64,000 nt of DNA from Saccharopolyspora hirsuta (GCF_008630535.1 NZ_VWPH01000011.1:248001-312000); one strand, 5' to 3'; shown: positions 1 through 10,018, counted from the first letter of the stretch. Translations and numbers: made by a program. Notes: generated from the letters alone by a model not told the origin.

Positions 1-278
1 TCGATGAGGTCGGACAGCAGTACCTTGGTGACCACGGCGGGCTGCCGCAGGTGGGCGGACACCTCGGCGACCGAGGTGGCGACCCGGCAGAGCTCCAGCA
101 TCTTGGCGTGCGTCGGTTCCACCCGGTCCGGGGCGAGACGACCGGTCGACCGCACCAGCGACTGCAGCGACAGCGTCGCGGACGGCTTGGTCCGGCCGTT
201 GGTGAGCGAGTACGGCCGCAGCAGGGGGCCGGCTTCGTTGTCGAGCCACATCTTCTCCGGAGGTCCCGACATGGTCAC
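1..278 (-). CDS. DUF742 family protein, CvnC-like (C-terminus cut by window edge)
   Basis: Conservon component C; members act with a roadblock protein and a Ras-like GTPase downstream of a membrane ATPase, and their biochemical role is still poorly defined. The visible 92 residues show the DUF742 pattern: a short N-terminus, the PYSLTNGRT segment, then a winged-helix-like stretch ending near VVTKVLLSDLI. The chosen GTG start (278) gives a GTGA overlap with the stop of the roadblock gene. An ATG two codons later (272) is the alternative. The rest of the protein, and the expected GTPase (CvnD), lie beyond position 1. Confidence 0.85.
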   Translation of the reverse strand, partial: MTMSGPPEKMWLDNEAGPLLRPYSLTNGRTKPSATLSLQSLVRSTGRLAPDRVEPTHAKMLELCRVATSVAEVSAHLRQPAVVTKVLLSDLI

Positions 279-712
279 CTGCCCAGATCGCCGGAACTCC
301 GCGCGGCCGCGGGCTGCCGCGTCGCCGTGGTCAGGTGCGAGGGCACCCGCTTGACCAGCTGGGCGATCTCGTAGCCCAGCACGGCGGCGTCGGCCTCCGG
401 GGTGGCGAGCACGACGAGCACCGCGCCGGGTCCGGCGGCGGAGACGAAGAAGATCACGTCGTCGAACTCCGCCACCACCTGGCGCACCCCGCCGCCGGCG
501 CCGAAGCGCTGCCCGCCGTTGCGGGCCAGCGAGCACTGGGCGGCGGCCCAGGCGGCCAGCGCGTCGGCCTCGTCGGCCTCCAGTCCGTGGTGGTACCGGC
601 GAAGCCCGTCCGAGGAGGCCAGCAGCGCGCAGCGGGTGTGCGGGACCCGCCGCATCAGGTCGGCGAGCAACCAGCTCAGATCGGATGTCGAACCGGGCAC
701 GTCATTGGCCAT
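275..712 (-). CDS. Roadblock/LC7 domain protein, CvnB-like
   Basis: Small 145-residue cytoplasmic roadblock/LC7 protein, the family that serves as GTPase-activating or scaffold partner of MglA/Ras-like GTPases. Visible family features are the N-terminal helix (LSWLLADLMRRVP), the ALLASSDGL strand-turn, and the later VIFFVSAAGPGAVLVVLA strands typical of the longin-like fold. It sits between the kinase-like gene (44 bp upstream) and the DUF742 gene (GTGA overlap), the cvnA-B-C order of Streptomyces conservons. Translational coupling with the DUF742 gene is likely. Confidence 0.93.
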   Translation of the reverse strand: MANDVPGSTSDLSWLLADLMRRVPHTRCALLASSDGLRRYHHGLEADEADALAAWAAAQCSLARNGGQRFGAGGGVRQVVAEFDDVIFFVSAAGPGAVLVVLATPEADAAVLGYEIAQLVKRVPSHLTTATRQPAAARSSGDLGR

Positions 713-756
713 CGGTAGAGAACTCCTTGGGTTCAGTGCGGGGAGGTGCGAGCGGA

Positions 757-2577
<1,821 letters not shown>

Positions 2578-3006
2578 CAGCGTCCTTGGTCGGGGGAGAC
2601 GGCGACGGGCACGAGGTGCCGGGGGTCGGGGGCGTCACCGCGGGACTACTGGTGTTTCACTTGTTGATCAACTCATCACCGGAGTGATCCTAGCGACCCT
2701 AGTGGAGATTCAGTAGCGAGGGTGTTGACCTTCGGAAACGCTTCGATGACGCCGGGACCGGGGCGGTTCGCTCACCGGACGGGGTGAAATCCCAGCGTGT
2801 GACGCCGAAGCACCCGCCCGGAGGAGCACCCGCCCGACTTGCGCCCGGACCGCCCCGGCGGTAGGGGGCCACGCGCCCCGACGCCTCCAGCGCGCGCAGC
2901 TGACCTGTGCGAACGGCCCTCCAATAGCACCCGAACGCGATCTTGTGGTCATCCATTCGGGTGATTTTGGGCGGGCGAACGGGTTCGATGCCCGAGGCGG
3001 TACGCG
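2578..3006. promoter_or_regulatory. Intergenic region upstream of the conservon operon with two dyads
   Basis: No convincing gene is present in these 429 bp. Near the conservon there are two dyad symmetries: GTTGATCAAC at 2663-2672 and ATCAC-CGGA-GTGAT at 2675-2688. Both lie about 85-110 bp upstream of the ATPase start and could be operators or promoter-proximal sites. The rest (2700-3006) lies 3' of the ABC permease, and I see no clear terminator there. Confidence 0.35.
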
Positions 3007-3942
3007 TCAGCTGGTGATGTCCTTGCGGTGGAAGCGCCAGATCGCCAGGGCGGTGAACAGCGCCGCGTAGGCCAGCGCGGAGAAGGCGCCGTGCGCGACC
3101 TCCGTCCAGTCGGCCTCCGCGCCGAGCAGGTCGGCGTACGCCGTCGAGTAGTGCGTCGGCAGGTAGGCGCGCAGGCTCCCGAGCGCGGTGATCTGGTCCA
3201 GGATCTCGGACAGGATCGACACCACCACGGCACCGCCGACCGCGCCGAGCGGGGCGTCGGTGCTCACGCTCAACCACAGCGCGAGACCCGCGATCCAGGT
3301 CAGGTGCACGGCCAGGTACGCGGTGGCCGCCGCCAGGCTCACCAGCCCGGTCGGGAACGGCACCGCCTCCCCGGTGATCGTCGCCAGGTTCCCGGCGCCG
3401 TACCAGAGCACCCCCACGCCCAGCGAGACCGCGGTCAGCAGCGCCAGCCCGAACAGCGAGAGCACCCCGGCGACGATCGCCTTCTGCCGCAGCAGCCGGA
3501 CGCGCGGAACCGGCGCCGCCAGCAGGTACTTCAAGCTGGACCAGGACGCCTCGCTGGCCACCGTGTCGCCGAAGAACAGCGCCACCACCACGACCAGCAG
3601 GAAACCGGTCGAGGCGAACAGGGTGAACACCGCGAAGTTCAGGCCGCTCGAGGTGGCCATGTCGGCGAAGGTCCGCCCGCGCCCGCCCGCGTCGCCGATC
3701 TCGAACGACAGCAGCAGCAACACCGGCAGCACCAGCAGGAAGCCCAGCGTCAGCCGGGTCCGGCGGCGGCGCAGCTGGCGGGCCAGCTCCACCCGCACCG
3801 GCAGCGTCCGCTTCGCCCGGTAGCCCTCGACGCCGCCGTCCGGCTGCGCCGGGTGGCTGCGCCCCGAGAGCACCACCGCGGTTTCGGCGGTGTCCAGCCG
3901 CCCGACCTTCGCGGGCTCGCCGAGCTGCGGCTCGTCGGTCAC
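3007..3942 (-). CDS. ABC-2 type transporter permease
   Basis: Integral membrane subunit of 311 residues: a cytoplasmic N-terminus of about 65 residues, then roughly six hydrophobic segments, the first being LTLGFLLVLPVLLLLSF and the last ALAYAALFTALAIW. The fold resembles ABC-2/NatB-like exporter permeases with one six-TM core. The GTG start at 3942 overlaps the stop of the ATPase-hydrolase gene in a GTGA, so the pair is translationally coupled and almost surely forms one transporter. The substrate cannot be read from the sequence. Confidence 0.9.
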   Translation of the reverse strand: MTDEPQLGEPAKVGRLDTAETAVVLSGRSHPAQPDGGVEGYRAKRTLPVRVELARQLRRRRTRLTLGFLLVLPVLLLLSFEIGDAGGRGRTFADMATSSGLNFAVFTLFASTGFLLVVVVALFFGDTVASEASWSSLKYLLAAPVPRVRLLRQKAIVAGVLSLFGLALLTAVSLGVGVLWYGAGNLATITGEAVPFPTGLVSLAAATAYLAVHLTWIAGLALWLSVSTDAPLGAVGGAVVVSILSEILDQITALGSLRAYLPTHYSTAYADLLGAEADWTEVAHGAFSALAYAALFTALAIWRFHRKDITS

Positions 3943-6809
3943 CGGTTCTCCTCTCCGACCAGCTGCAAGAAAGCGTCCTCCAACCGCCGCCGCGGCCCGA
4001 CCTGGTGCACCGAGATCCCGGAGTCCACCAGCACGTTCACCGCGATGGCGGCCTTGTGCCCGGCCAGGTCGGCGTGCACCAGGTCGCCGTCGACCTCCAC
4101 CTGACCCAGCCCCTCGATGGTGCGCAGCGCGTCGGCGGCCTGCTGCGGCTCGTCGACGCGGAAGGTGGCCGAGCCGTCGACCGACACGATGTCGGCCACG
4201 CTGCCGGTGGTCACCAGCCGCCCGTTGTGCATCACCACCACGTGGGTGCAGGTCTGCTCGACCTCGGCGAGCAGGTGGCTGGACACCAGCACGGACCGCC
4301 CGGTCGCCGCGTAGCGGCGCAGGATCTCGCGCATCTGGTGGATCTGCGGCGGGTCCAGCCCATTGGTCGGCTCGTCGAGCACCAGCAGCTCGGGCAGGCC
4401 GAGCATGGCCTGGGCGATCGCCAGCCGCTGCTTCATGCCCTGGCTGTAGGCGCGGACGCGGCGGTGCGCGGCGCTGCCCAGCCCGGCGATCTGCAGGACC
4501 TCGTCGAAGCGCGCTTGGAGCATGGGCCGCCCGGTCGCCGCCCAGTAGTACCGCAGGTTGTCCACACCGGACAGGTGCGGCAGGAAGCCCGGGGCCTCCA
4601 CCAGCGCGCCCACCCGGGACAGCACCGGCGCCCCGGCCACCAGCCGGTGGCCGAAGATCCGGATCTGCCCGGAGGTCGGCTGCAGCAGGCCCAGCATCAT
4701 CCGCAGCGTGGTGGTCTTCCCGGCGCCGTTGGGGCCGAGCAGCCCGACGATCTGGCCGCGCTCCACCCGGATCGACAGGTCCTGCACGGCGGCGGGCTTG
4801 TCCGGGTAGGACTTGGTCAGCCCGGCGATCACCAGCGGTGTGTCGGCCAGCAGCGGGTCGAGGTCGTCGCTGCTCTTGCGGCGGATCCGCGAGATCACCC
4901 AGGCGACCAGCACCAGCCCGGCCAGCACCCCGATGCCCACCAGCGGGGCGGTCGGCACGGCGTTGGCGCTGCTCGTGGTGCCGCGCACGGACGGGATCGA
5001 CACCGCGCCGTCCCCGGCCAGCCCGACCAGGTGCACGGCCGGTTCCTTCGGCAGCGCGTAGGCCTGGTCGGTGGTCGTCACCGCCAGCTCCAGGCGGTGG
5101 CCGGTCTCCAGCGGGTGCACCACGCCGGGCAGCGCCACGTCGACCTCGACGGGGGTGCCGTCCGGCGGCAGGTCGGTCACGTGCATCGGGGAGACCGCGT
5201 TGCCGATCAGCGTGCGCTGCTGCTCGGGGTCGACGTCGTAGAGCTTGGCGAACAGCACCGCGCTCCCGGTGCTGGGCTGGCCGGGCACCGAGGCCACCGA
5301 GATCCGGGTCCGCGGGGTGCCGGAGATCAGCAGCTGGCTGTCCAGCGGTTCGGTGCGGAACACCGCGGTCTGGCCGGGCAGGTCGCGCGCCAGCGACTGG
5401 CCGAGGCTGCCCGCGGCGTCGAGCACCCGCCCGGCGCCGGGCAGCGAGCTGGTCGTGGCCGGGTTGCCGCCGGGCGGGTTGACCACCTCGGTGGGCGAGC
5501 CGTGCAGCGCGAGCGCGAAGCGCGGCGCGCGCTCGGCGTCCTGCACGCCCGGGTAGGCGTCGGCGGTGACGGTGCGGACCGGGATCTCGCCGTTGCGCTG
5601 CGGTCGTCCGGCGATGTCGAACTGGAAGCCGGTGCCGGGCGCCGGTCCCGGTTCCACCCCGCCGAGGTGGTGGGCGAACCAGTCGGCGATCTGCCCGCGC
5701 TGCTCCGGGCCCGGCTCGGCGCCGTCGTGGCCACCGGCGAACCAGATCGTCTTGACCGGCGTGCCGACCGCGGCGATCTGCCGGGCGTTGGCGTCGGCCT
5801 GGTCGAGGCCGAACAGGGTGTCGCGCTCGCCCTGCACCAGCAGCGTCGGCGCCTTGATCCGCCCGGTGACCGACTTCGGCGAGACCCGGTCGAGCAGCGC
5901 CAGCGTCTCCGCCCCGGCCCGCCCGGTCTGCGCCACCTCGCTGTAGGCCCTGCACACGGCCTCGGTGAAGTTCCCGCAGGTCAGCGGCTGCCCCTGCGGG
6001 CCGGTCGGGGCGTTCGCGGCACCGCCGCCCGACCCAGGCTGGTCGCCGGGCCGCGGTGCGCTCCCGGCGGCGAACAGCAGTCCGGCCCACGCCTGCTTGA
6101 ACACGCCCCGGTCGTTGAACGAACCGCCGGCCGGGGTCGGGCTGGGACCGGCGTTGCGGGCCGCGTTGTTGGGCAGCAGCGCCTGGCCGAGGTCGTTGTA
6201 GGTCATCACCGGGGCGATGGCGTCCACCCGCGGGTCCTGACCGGCCAGCAGCAGGCTCAGCGCCCCGCCGTAGGAGGCGCCGGTGACGCCGACCCGCGGA
6301 TCGCCGTCGCCGTCGCGGGACACCTCGGGCTGGCGGGCGAGCCAGTCCAGCAGCTGCTGGGCGTCCTTGACCTCGTAGTCGGGATCGTTGAGCGCGATCT
6401 CGCCGGTGCTGCGGCCGAAACCGCGGGAGGAGTAGGTGAGCACCGTGAACCCGCGCTGCACCAGCTCCTGCGCCTGCCCGGCGGTGTCCGCCTTGCTGCC
6501 GCCGAACCCGTGCGCGAGCAGGATCGTCGGCGCCGGGGTCTCGGCCGGGGCGTAGAGGGTGACGTCGAGCTGGACCCGCTGGTTGTCGTCCGGCCCGTCG
6601 ACCACGTCGACCATCGCCTCCCGCGGAGGTTCCGGGGCGGCTCGGCGGGGTTGCTCGCCGGACCACAGGAGCGCGGTGAGCACCACCACGGCGATGCAGG
6701 ACAGCGCGGCCAGCGCGAGGCGCGTGCGGCGGCGACGGGATGCGGACACGTTTTCGACAGTAGGGGAAGACGGCAGCACCGGTTCGGATCCAGACGAGTG
6801 CGAAGACAA
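3939..6809 (-). CDS. Fusion protein: extracytoplasmic alpha/beta hydrolase (S15/CocE type) plus ABC transporter ATPase
   Basis: 956-residue fusion. An RRRR stretch precedes a first TM helix (about 31-50), giving N-in topology. Residues 65-400 are an X-Pro dipeptidyl-peptidase/CocE-like alpha/beta hydrolase with nucleophile Ser179 in GASYGG and probable Asp330 (GERD) and His361 (GGHDG). Residues 400-610 look like the beta-rich C-terminal domain of that family. A second TM (about 621-641) followed by RIRR leads inside to an ABC ATPase: Walker A GPNGAGKT at 692-699, signature YSQGMKQR near 789-795, Walker B LLVLDEPTNGLD near 808-819. Both enzymatic halves appear intact. Its permease partner follows with a 4-bp overlap. 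Confidence 0.92.
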   Translation of the reverse strand: MSSHSSGSEPVLPSSPTVENVSASRRRRTRLALAALSCIAVVVLTALLWSGEQPRRAAPEPPREAMVDVVDGPDDNQRVQLDVTLYAPAETPAPTILLAHGFGGSKADTAGQAQELVQRGFTVLTYSSRGFGRSTGEIALNDPDYEVKDAQQLLDWLARQPEVSRDGDGDPRVGVTGASYGGALSLLLAGQDPRVDAIAPVMTYNDLGQALLPNNAARNAGPSPTPAGGSFNDRGVFKQAWAGLLFAAGSAPRPGDQPGSGGGAANAPTGPQGQPLTCGNFTEAVCRAYSEVAQTGRAGAETLALLDRVSPKSVTGRIKAPTLLVQGERDTLFGLDQADANARQIAAVGTPVKTIWFAGGHDGAEPGPEQRGQIADWFAHHLGGVEPGPAPGTGFQFDIAGRPQRNGEIPVRTVTADAYPGVQDAERAPRFALALHGSPTEVVNPPGGNPATTSSLPGAGRVLDAAGSLGQSLARDLPGQTAVFRTEPLDSQLLISGTPRTRISVASVPGQPSTGSAVLFAKLYDVDPEQQRTLIGNAVSPMHVTDLPPDGTPVEVDVALPGVVHPLETGHRLELAVTTTDQAYALPKEPAVHLVGLAGDGAVSIPSVRGTTSSANAVPTAPLVGIGVLAGLVLVAWVISRIRRKSSDDLDPLLADTPLVIAGLTKSYPDKPAAVQDLSIRVERGQIVGLLGPNGAGKTTTLRMMLGLLQPTSGQIRIFGHRLVAGAPVLSRVGALVEAPGFLPHLSGVDNLRYYWAATGRPMLQARFDEVLQIAGLGSAAHRRVRAYSQGMKQRLAIAQAMLGLPELLVLDEPTNGLDPPQIHQMREILRRYAATGRSVLVSSHLLAEVEQTCTHVVVMHNGRLVTTGSVADIVSVDGSATFRVDEPQQAADALRTIEGLGQVEVDGDLVHADLAGHKAAIAVNVLVDSGISVHQVGPRRRLEDAFLQLVGEENR

Positions 6810-6948
6810 GAAGCTATGAACCAGAGACCAAACAGCAACCGGACACCTCGTCGTGCCCGCCGCCGGGTCGTCGCCGCATCCCCGCGTGCGGTCCCGGCCG
6901 CAACCGGGTGCCGGTGATCATAACGTCGATAGCCAGGAGATCAATGCC

Positions 6949-7158
6949 CCAGTGCTTGTCGGTGGTTGCTTTGCTCAGGTCGCTTGGCGGACCTGAGAGC
7001 TTCCCCGGACTGCGGGTGCCCCTCCTGATGTATGTCCAATACACGGCGGAGGGGCCGTCCTCGCCGGGAAAGCTCTCAGAACCCGCCGGTGGTCACCCTG
7101 CACAGCCACTCCAAGCGGCTGGCGCCGCTTGTACGAGCGCGGACGGCTTCGCCGACAG
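6949..7158 (-). repeat. Dispersed hairpin element, copy a (full length)
   Basis: On the minus strand this shares about 200 bp with the element at 14547-14762, from CTGTCGGCG to AGCACTG. It contains a small hairpin (AAGCGGC/GCCGCTT) and a large one whose outer stem is CTGAGAGC/GCTCTCAG, enclosing TTTCCCGG/CCGGGGAA and GCCCCTCC/GGAGGGGC. It lies upstream of the hydrolase-ABC gene, reading in that gene's direction. Confidence 0.85.
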
Positions 7159-7300
7159 TGCCTTCGGCCGCCGTCGGGGTGATGTGAGGGTGCTTCGCAT
7201 TGCCGCTGGCTGGTCCGCGCCGTACGGTCCGTGCGTGATGTTCGTTGCTTGTGGCCACCCCCGCTGGTGTCGCGGTGTGTGCATAAGTGACAATCTTGGC

Positions 7301-7405
7301 AAGTGGAGGGGAGTATTCCTTCGCGGCGGTGCCGTCATCACGGAACTTGCTCGGACAAGCCCGGTGCCGTCGACTGACCTCAGGTCGGTGGAAGAGACCT
7401 CCGGT
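7301..7405 (+). promoter_or_regulatory. yybP-ykoY manganese riboswitch upstream of terC
   Basis: Core motifs of the yybP-ykoY family are present in order: GGGGAGTA (7308-7315), GCCGTCATCACGG (7331-7343) and GAGACCTCC (7394-7402). GGAGG at 7305-7309 can pair with CCTCC at 7398-7402 to close P1. CCTCCGGT (7398-7405) is the exact complement of ACCGGAGG (7425-7432), the terC Shine-Dalgarno. Ligand-stabilised P1 would therefore release the ribosome binding site, a translational ON switch. The family is known to sense Mn2+; the pairing scheme here is inferred by eye. Confidence 0.85.
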
Positions 7406-7438
7406 CCCTTGGCGCACGCCCTGTACCGGAGGTGATTC

Positions 7439-8473
7439 ATGGGTGCCGACGTGACGTTGCTCGCCCAGCAGGCACAACGAGCGGTCGACCGGCTCGACGT
7501 TCCGTGGTGGGTCTGGGCCGCCACGCTCGGTGGTCTGGCCCTGCTGCTCCTGCTCGACCTCGTGATCGTGGACCGCAAACCGCACGAGGTCACCACGGGT
7601 GAAGCGGCGAAGTGGGTCACCTTCTACGTCGCGTGCGCAGTGCTGTTCGGCATCGGTGTCTGGATCTTCGGCGATTCGCACTTCGCCATCCAGTACTTCA
7701 CCGGTTACATCACCGAGTACTCGCTCAGCATCGACAACCTGTTCATCTTCATGGTGATCATGTCGAGCTTCGCGGTGCCCTCGATCCACCAGCACCGCGT
7801 GCTGCTGATCGGCATCCTGCTGGCGCTGGTGATGCGCGGCATCTTCATCGCCGTCGGCGCCGCGCTGATCGCCCAGTTCGTCTGGATCTTCTTCATCTTC
7901 GGCGCGTTCCTGATCTGGACCGCGATCAGCATGGTGCGCAAGAAGGACGAGGACGAGGAGTACAACGAGAACGCCGTGGTCCGCTGGGTCCGCAAGGTGT
8001 TCCCGGTGACCGACGACTACCACGGCCACAAGTCGGTCGTGAAGATCGACGGCAAGAAGTTCCTGACCCCGATGTTCGTGGTGATCGTCGCGATCGGCAG
8101 CGCCGACCTGCTGTTCGCCGTCGACTCGATCCCGGCGATCTTCGGCATCACCCAGGACCCGTTCCTGGTCTTCGCGGCCAACGCCTTCGCGCTGATGGGT
8201 CTGCGCCAGCTGTACTTCCTGCTGGGCGGCCTGGTGGACAAGCTGGTCTACCTGTCGGTCGGCCTGGCGGTGATCCTCGGGTTCATCGGCATCAAGCTGA
8301 TCATCCACGCCTTCCACGAGTACCACCTGGTGCCGGAGTGGCTGGAGATCAACAACTGGATGTCGCTGGGCTTCATCGTGGTGGTCCTGCTGATCACGAC
8401 CTGGGCCAGCCTGGCCAAGGCGAAGAAGAACGGCGAGCCGACGCAGGAGCAGGAGCAGGCCGAGAAGGCCTGA
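7439..8473 (+). CDS. TerC family integral membrane protein (Alx/MeeY-type, Mn-linked)
   Basis: 344-residue TerC-family membrane protein with about nine hydrophobic segments. Family hallmarks are the acidic intramembrane motifs EYSLSIDNLFIF and SADLLFAVDSIPAI, whose aspartates are thought to bind metal. Characterised relatives (E. coli Alx, Bacillus MeeF/MeeY) export Mn2+ or metallate exported proteins, and Mn riboswitch control is common for them. The ATG at 7439 has a strong ACCGGAGG ribosome binding site. A strong hairpin terminator follows 14 bp after the stop. Monocistronic. Confidence 0.92.
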   Translation: MGADVTLLAQQAQRAVDRLDVPWWVWAATLGGLALLLLLDLVIVDRKPHEVTTGEAAKWVTFYVACAVLFGIGVWIFGDSHFAIQYFTGYITEYSLSIDNLFIFMVIMSSFAVPSIHQHRVLLIGILLALVMRGIFIAVGAALIAQFVWIFFIFGAFLIWTAISMVRKKDEDEEYNENAVVRWVRKVFPVTDDYHGHKSVVKIDGKKFLTPMFVVIVAIGSADLLFAVDSIPAIFGITQDPFLVFAANAFALMGLRQLYFLLGGLVDKLVYLSVGLAVILGFIGIKLIIHAFHEYHLVPEWLEINNWMSLGFIVVVLLITTWASLAKAKKNGEPTQEQEQAEKA

Positions 8474-8487
8474 CCGGACTCGAACGC

Positions 8488-8521
8488 AAGTGCCCGGGAC
8501 TCCGCGGAGCCCCGGGCACTT
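8488..8521 (+). terminator. Hairpin terminator of terC
   Basis: AAGTGCCCGGG (8488-8498) pairs perfectly with CCCGGGCACTT (8511-8521), and the 12-nt loop ACTCCGCGGAGC can itself fold. It lies 14 nt after the terC stop, between convergent genes. There is no T-tract, as usual in actinomycetes. Confidence 0.85.
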
Positions 8522-8552
8522 CTGCATCGCGGAAGCGGTGGTCGAGACCTGG

Positions 8553-8630
8553 TCATACATCAGTCAGGGCACCCGGAGTCCAGGCGGGCGCTGAGGTTCC
8601 GCTACCCGCACCGCCACGCAAACCGACCAC
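8553..8630 (+). repeat. Dispersed hairpin element, copy b (right half only)
   Basis: The right arm (TCAGGGCACCC, CCAGGCGGGCGCTGAG) and tail (GTTCCGCTACCCGCACCGCCAC) match the copy at 43350-43515 closely, but the left arm and small hairpin are absent. This looks like a truncated copy sitting between terC and the RES gene. Confidence 0.7.
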
Positions 8631-8634
8631 GTGT

Positions 8635-9291
8635 TCAGTCCAGAAGCGTGTAGCTCAGCTCTTTGCACACCCGGCCCAGTGGCACGTCCAGTCCCGGGTG
8701 GCTCAGGGGGAGCAGGACGTCGGGGGAGTCGGGGAGCGCGGTGGCCGCCGGTGGGTCCCACAGGCACAGCGACGGGTTGCCCGCGTCCATCGAGGAGCGG
8801 TACCAGAGGCCGTCGAGCTCCGGGTAGGCCGCGCGGATGCCGCGGGCCCACGCCTGGGTGCGCAGCTTGGGGCCGGTGGCGATCGCCTGCGAGGCGCCCG
8901 CGCGGGTGGGCCACAGGCCGGTCAGGTCCAGCAGCCGCAGCGTCCGACGTGGACGGAACAGCACCAGCTGCGGGCTGCGGGTCCGGCGGTCCACTGTGGA
9001 GGTCGCCTGGAACACCTCGGCGATGCAGGTCTGCACCGACAGCGAGAAGTACAGGACGCCGTGCTCGCGGGTGACGGTCGGCCCGCCCTGCGCGTTGGGC
9101 AGGTGCGGGTCGAACCGGGCGTGCGGCAGCGGGCCGGCGTAGCGGAAGCTGTTCCACTGCTGGGGGTGGTTGCCCCCGGTGGTGAACACGCGCACCAGGC
9201 GAGTACCGGCCGGCACCGCGATCACGTCTTCGGTGCGCCGGAGCATCGCCTGCAGCACAGCTGGCGCAGGCGGCTGTGGTAGCCGTGCCAT
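8635..9291 (-). CDS. RES-domain NAD+-degrading toxin
   Basis: 218-residue RES-family protein. Characterised RES toxins (for example M. tuberculosis MbcT) destroy NAD+ by phosphorolysis. Consistent features are RLVRVFTTGG near the N-terminus, the conserved serine region GVLYFSLSVQTCIAEVF (about 99-115), and a conserved later arginine/tyrosine segment (DGLWYRSSM). It is encoded 40 bp downstream of the putative antitoxin gene, antitoxin first, the usual order for RES-Xre modules. Confidence 0.85.
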   Translation of the reverse strand: MARLPQPPAPAVLQAMLRRTEDVIAVPAGTRLVRVFTTGGNHPQQWNSFRYAGPLPHARFDPHLPNAQGGPTVTREHGVLYFSLSVQTCIAEVFQATSTVDRRTRSPQLVLFRPRRTLRLLDLTGLWPTRAGASQAIATGPKLRTQAWARGIRAAYPELDGLWYRSSMDAGNPSLCLWDPPAATALPDSPDVLLPLSHPGLDVPLGRVCKELSYTLLD

Positions 9292-9331
9292 GGAGGTCCT
9301 GGGTCCGGGTCTCGAAGGGTGGGGTGAGCGC

Positions 9332-9916
9332 TCAGGCCGGGGTGCCGATGGTGGCGGCGAGCTCGGCCACCCGCTGCGGGTCGCCGCCGGCCAGCAGCCA
9401 CTCGCGCGGGCTCGCGGGTCGGTCCCCGAGTTCGAGGTCCTCCTGCGGCGTGGTCATGAAGTTGGCCAGCACCAGCGCGGGTTGGTCCGCGGGCATCAGC
9501 GCGAGCACGGCGTCCAGCCCGGGCAGCACGTCGGTGTCGGTGAACTGCCACGCGGGCAGCCGCCAGCCGCCGCGGTCCTTCCAGCCGATCAACCGGCGTT
9601 CGCTGATCCGGTGGCGGATCCGGCTGGTGTCCACCCCGATCCGCTCGGCGGCCTGGTTGACCGAGAGCGCGGTGTCGCGCAGCACCGCCTGCTCGGCGAC
9701 GGTGCGCGCGCGGGGGTCGACCTCGGCGTCGCTGAGCGGCGTCAGGTCCAGCCCGGCCTCGCAGAGGGCGACCCGTTCCGCGTCGGTGAAGTGCGCGGCT
9801 GGGTCTGCCTGGGGCGAGGTGAGCTTCTTGGCTGCGTCCTCGACCAGGGTCAGGAATTCGTTGGCGGTGACCTTTAAACCGGCACGGGCCAACACGGTCT
9901 CCAGCGCGGCTGACAT
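9332..9916 (-). CDS. Xre/MbcA/ParS-type antitoxin of the RES module
   Basis: 194 residues. The central part (about 80-130) holds a helix-turn-helix (LSVNQAAERIGVDTSRIRHRISERRLIGW) and the C-terminus carries SPREWLLAGGDPQRVAELA, which matches the toxin-binding end of Xre-MbcA-ParS antitoxins. The likely role is to block the RES active site and repress its own promoter, which should lie in 9917-10018. The long N-terminus is unlike short MbcA proteins, so this may be a distinct antitoxin subfamily. Confidence 0.8.
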   Translation of the reverse strand: MSAALETVLARAGLKVTANEFLTLVEDAAKKLTSPQADPAAHFTDAERVALCEAGLDLTPLSDAEVDPRARTVAEQAVLRDTALSVNQAAERIGVDTSRIRHRISERRLIGWKDRGGWRLPAWQFTDTDVLPGLDAVLALMPADQPALVLANFMTTPQEDLELGDRPASPREWLLAGGDPQRVAELAATIGTPA

Positions 9917-10018
9917 GCCTCCAGGGTAGCGCGGGTTCCGGGAAATGTGTGCGCGAACGTGCGCCCGGTGGAAAATCTCACTTTTCGTAGCAAGTGGATT
10001 GCGTACCGTGACTGCCGC

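Noticed and set aside
6949..7158. Small protein gene suggested by conserved translations in several element copies
   Set aside because: The similarity between copies is at nucleotide and stem level, frames are not maintained between copies, and there is no ribosome binding site; this is a repeated DNA element.
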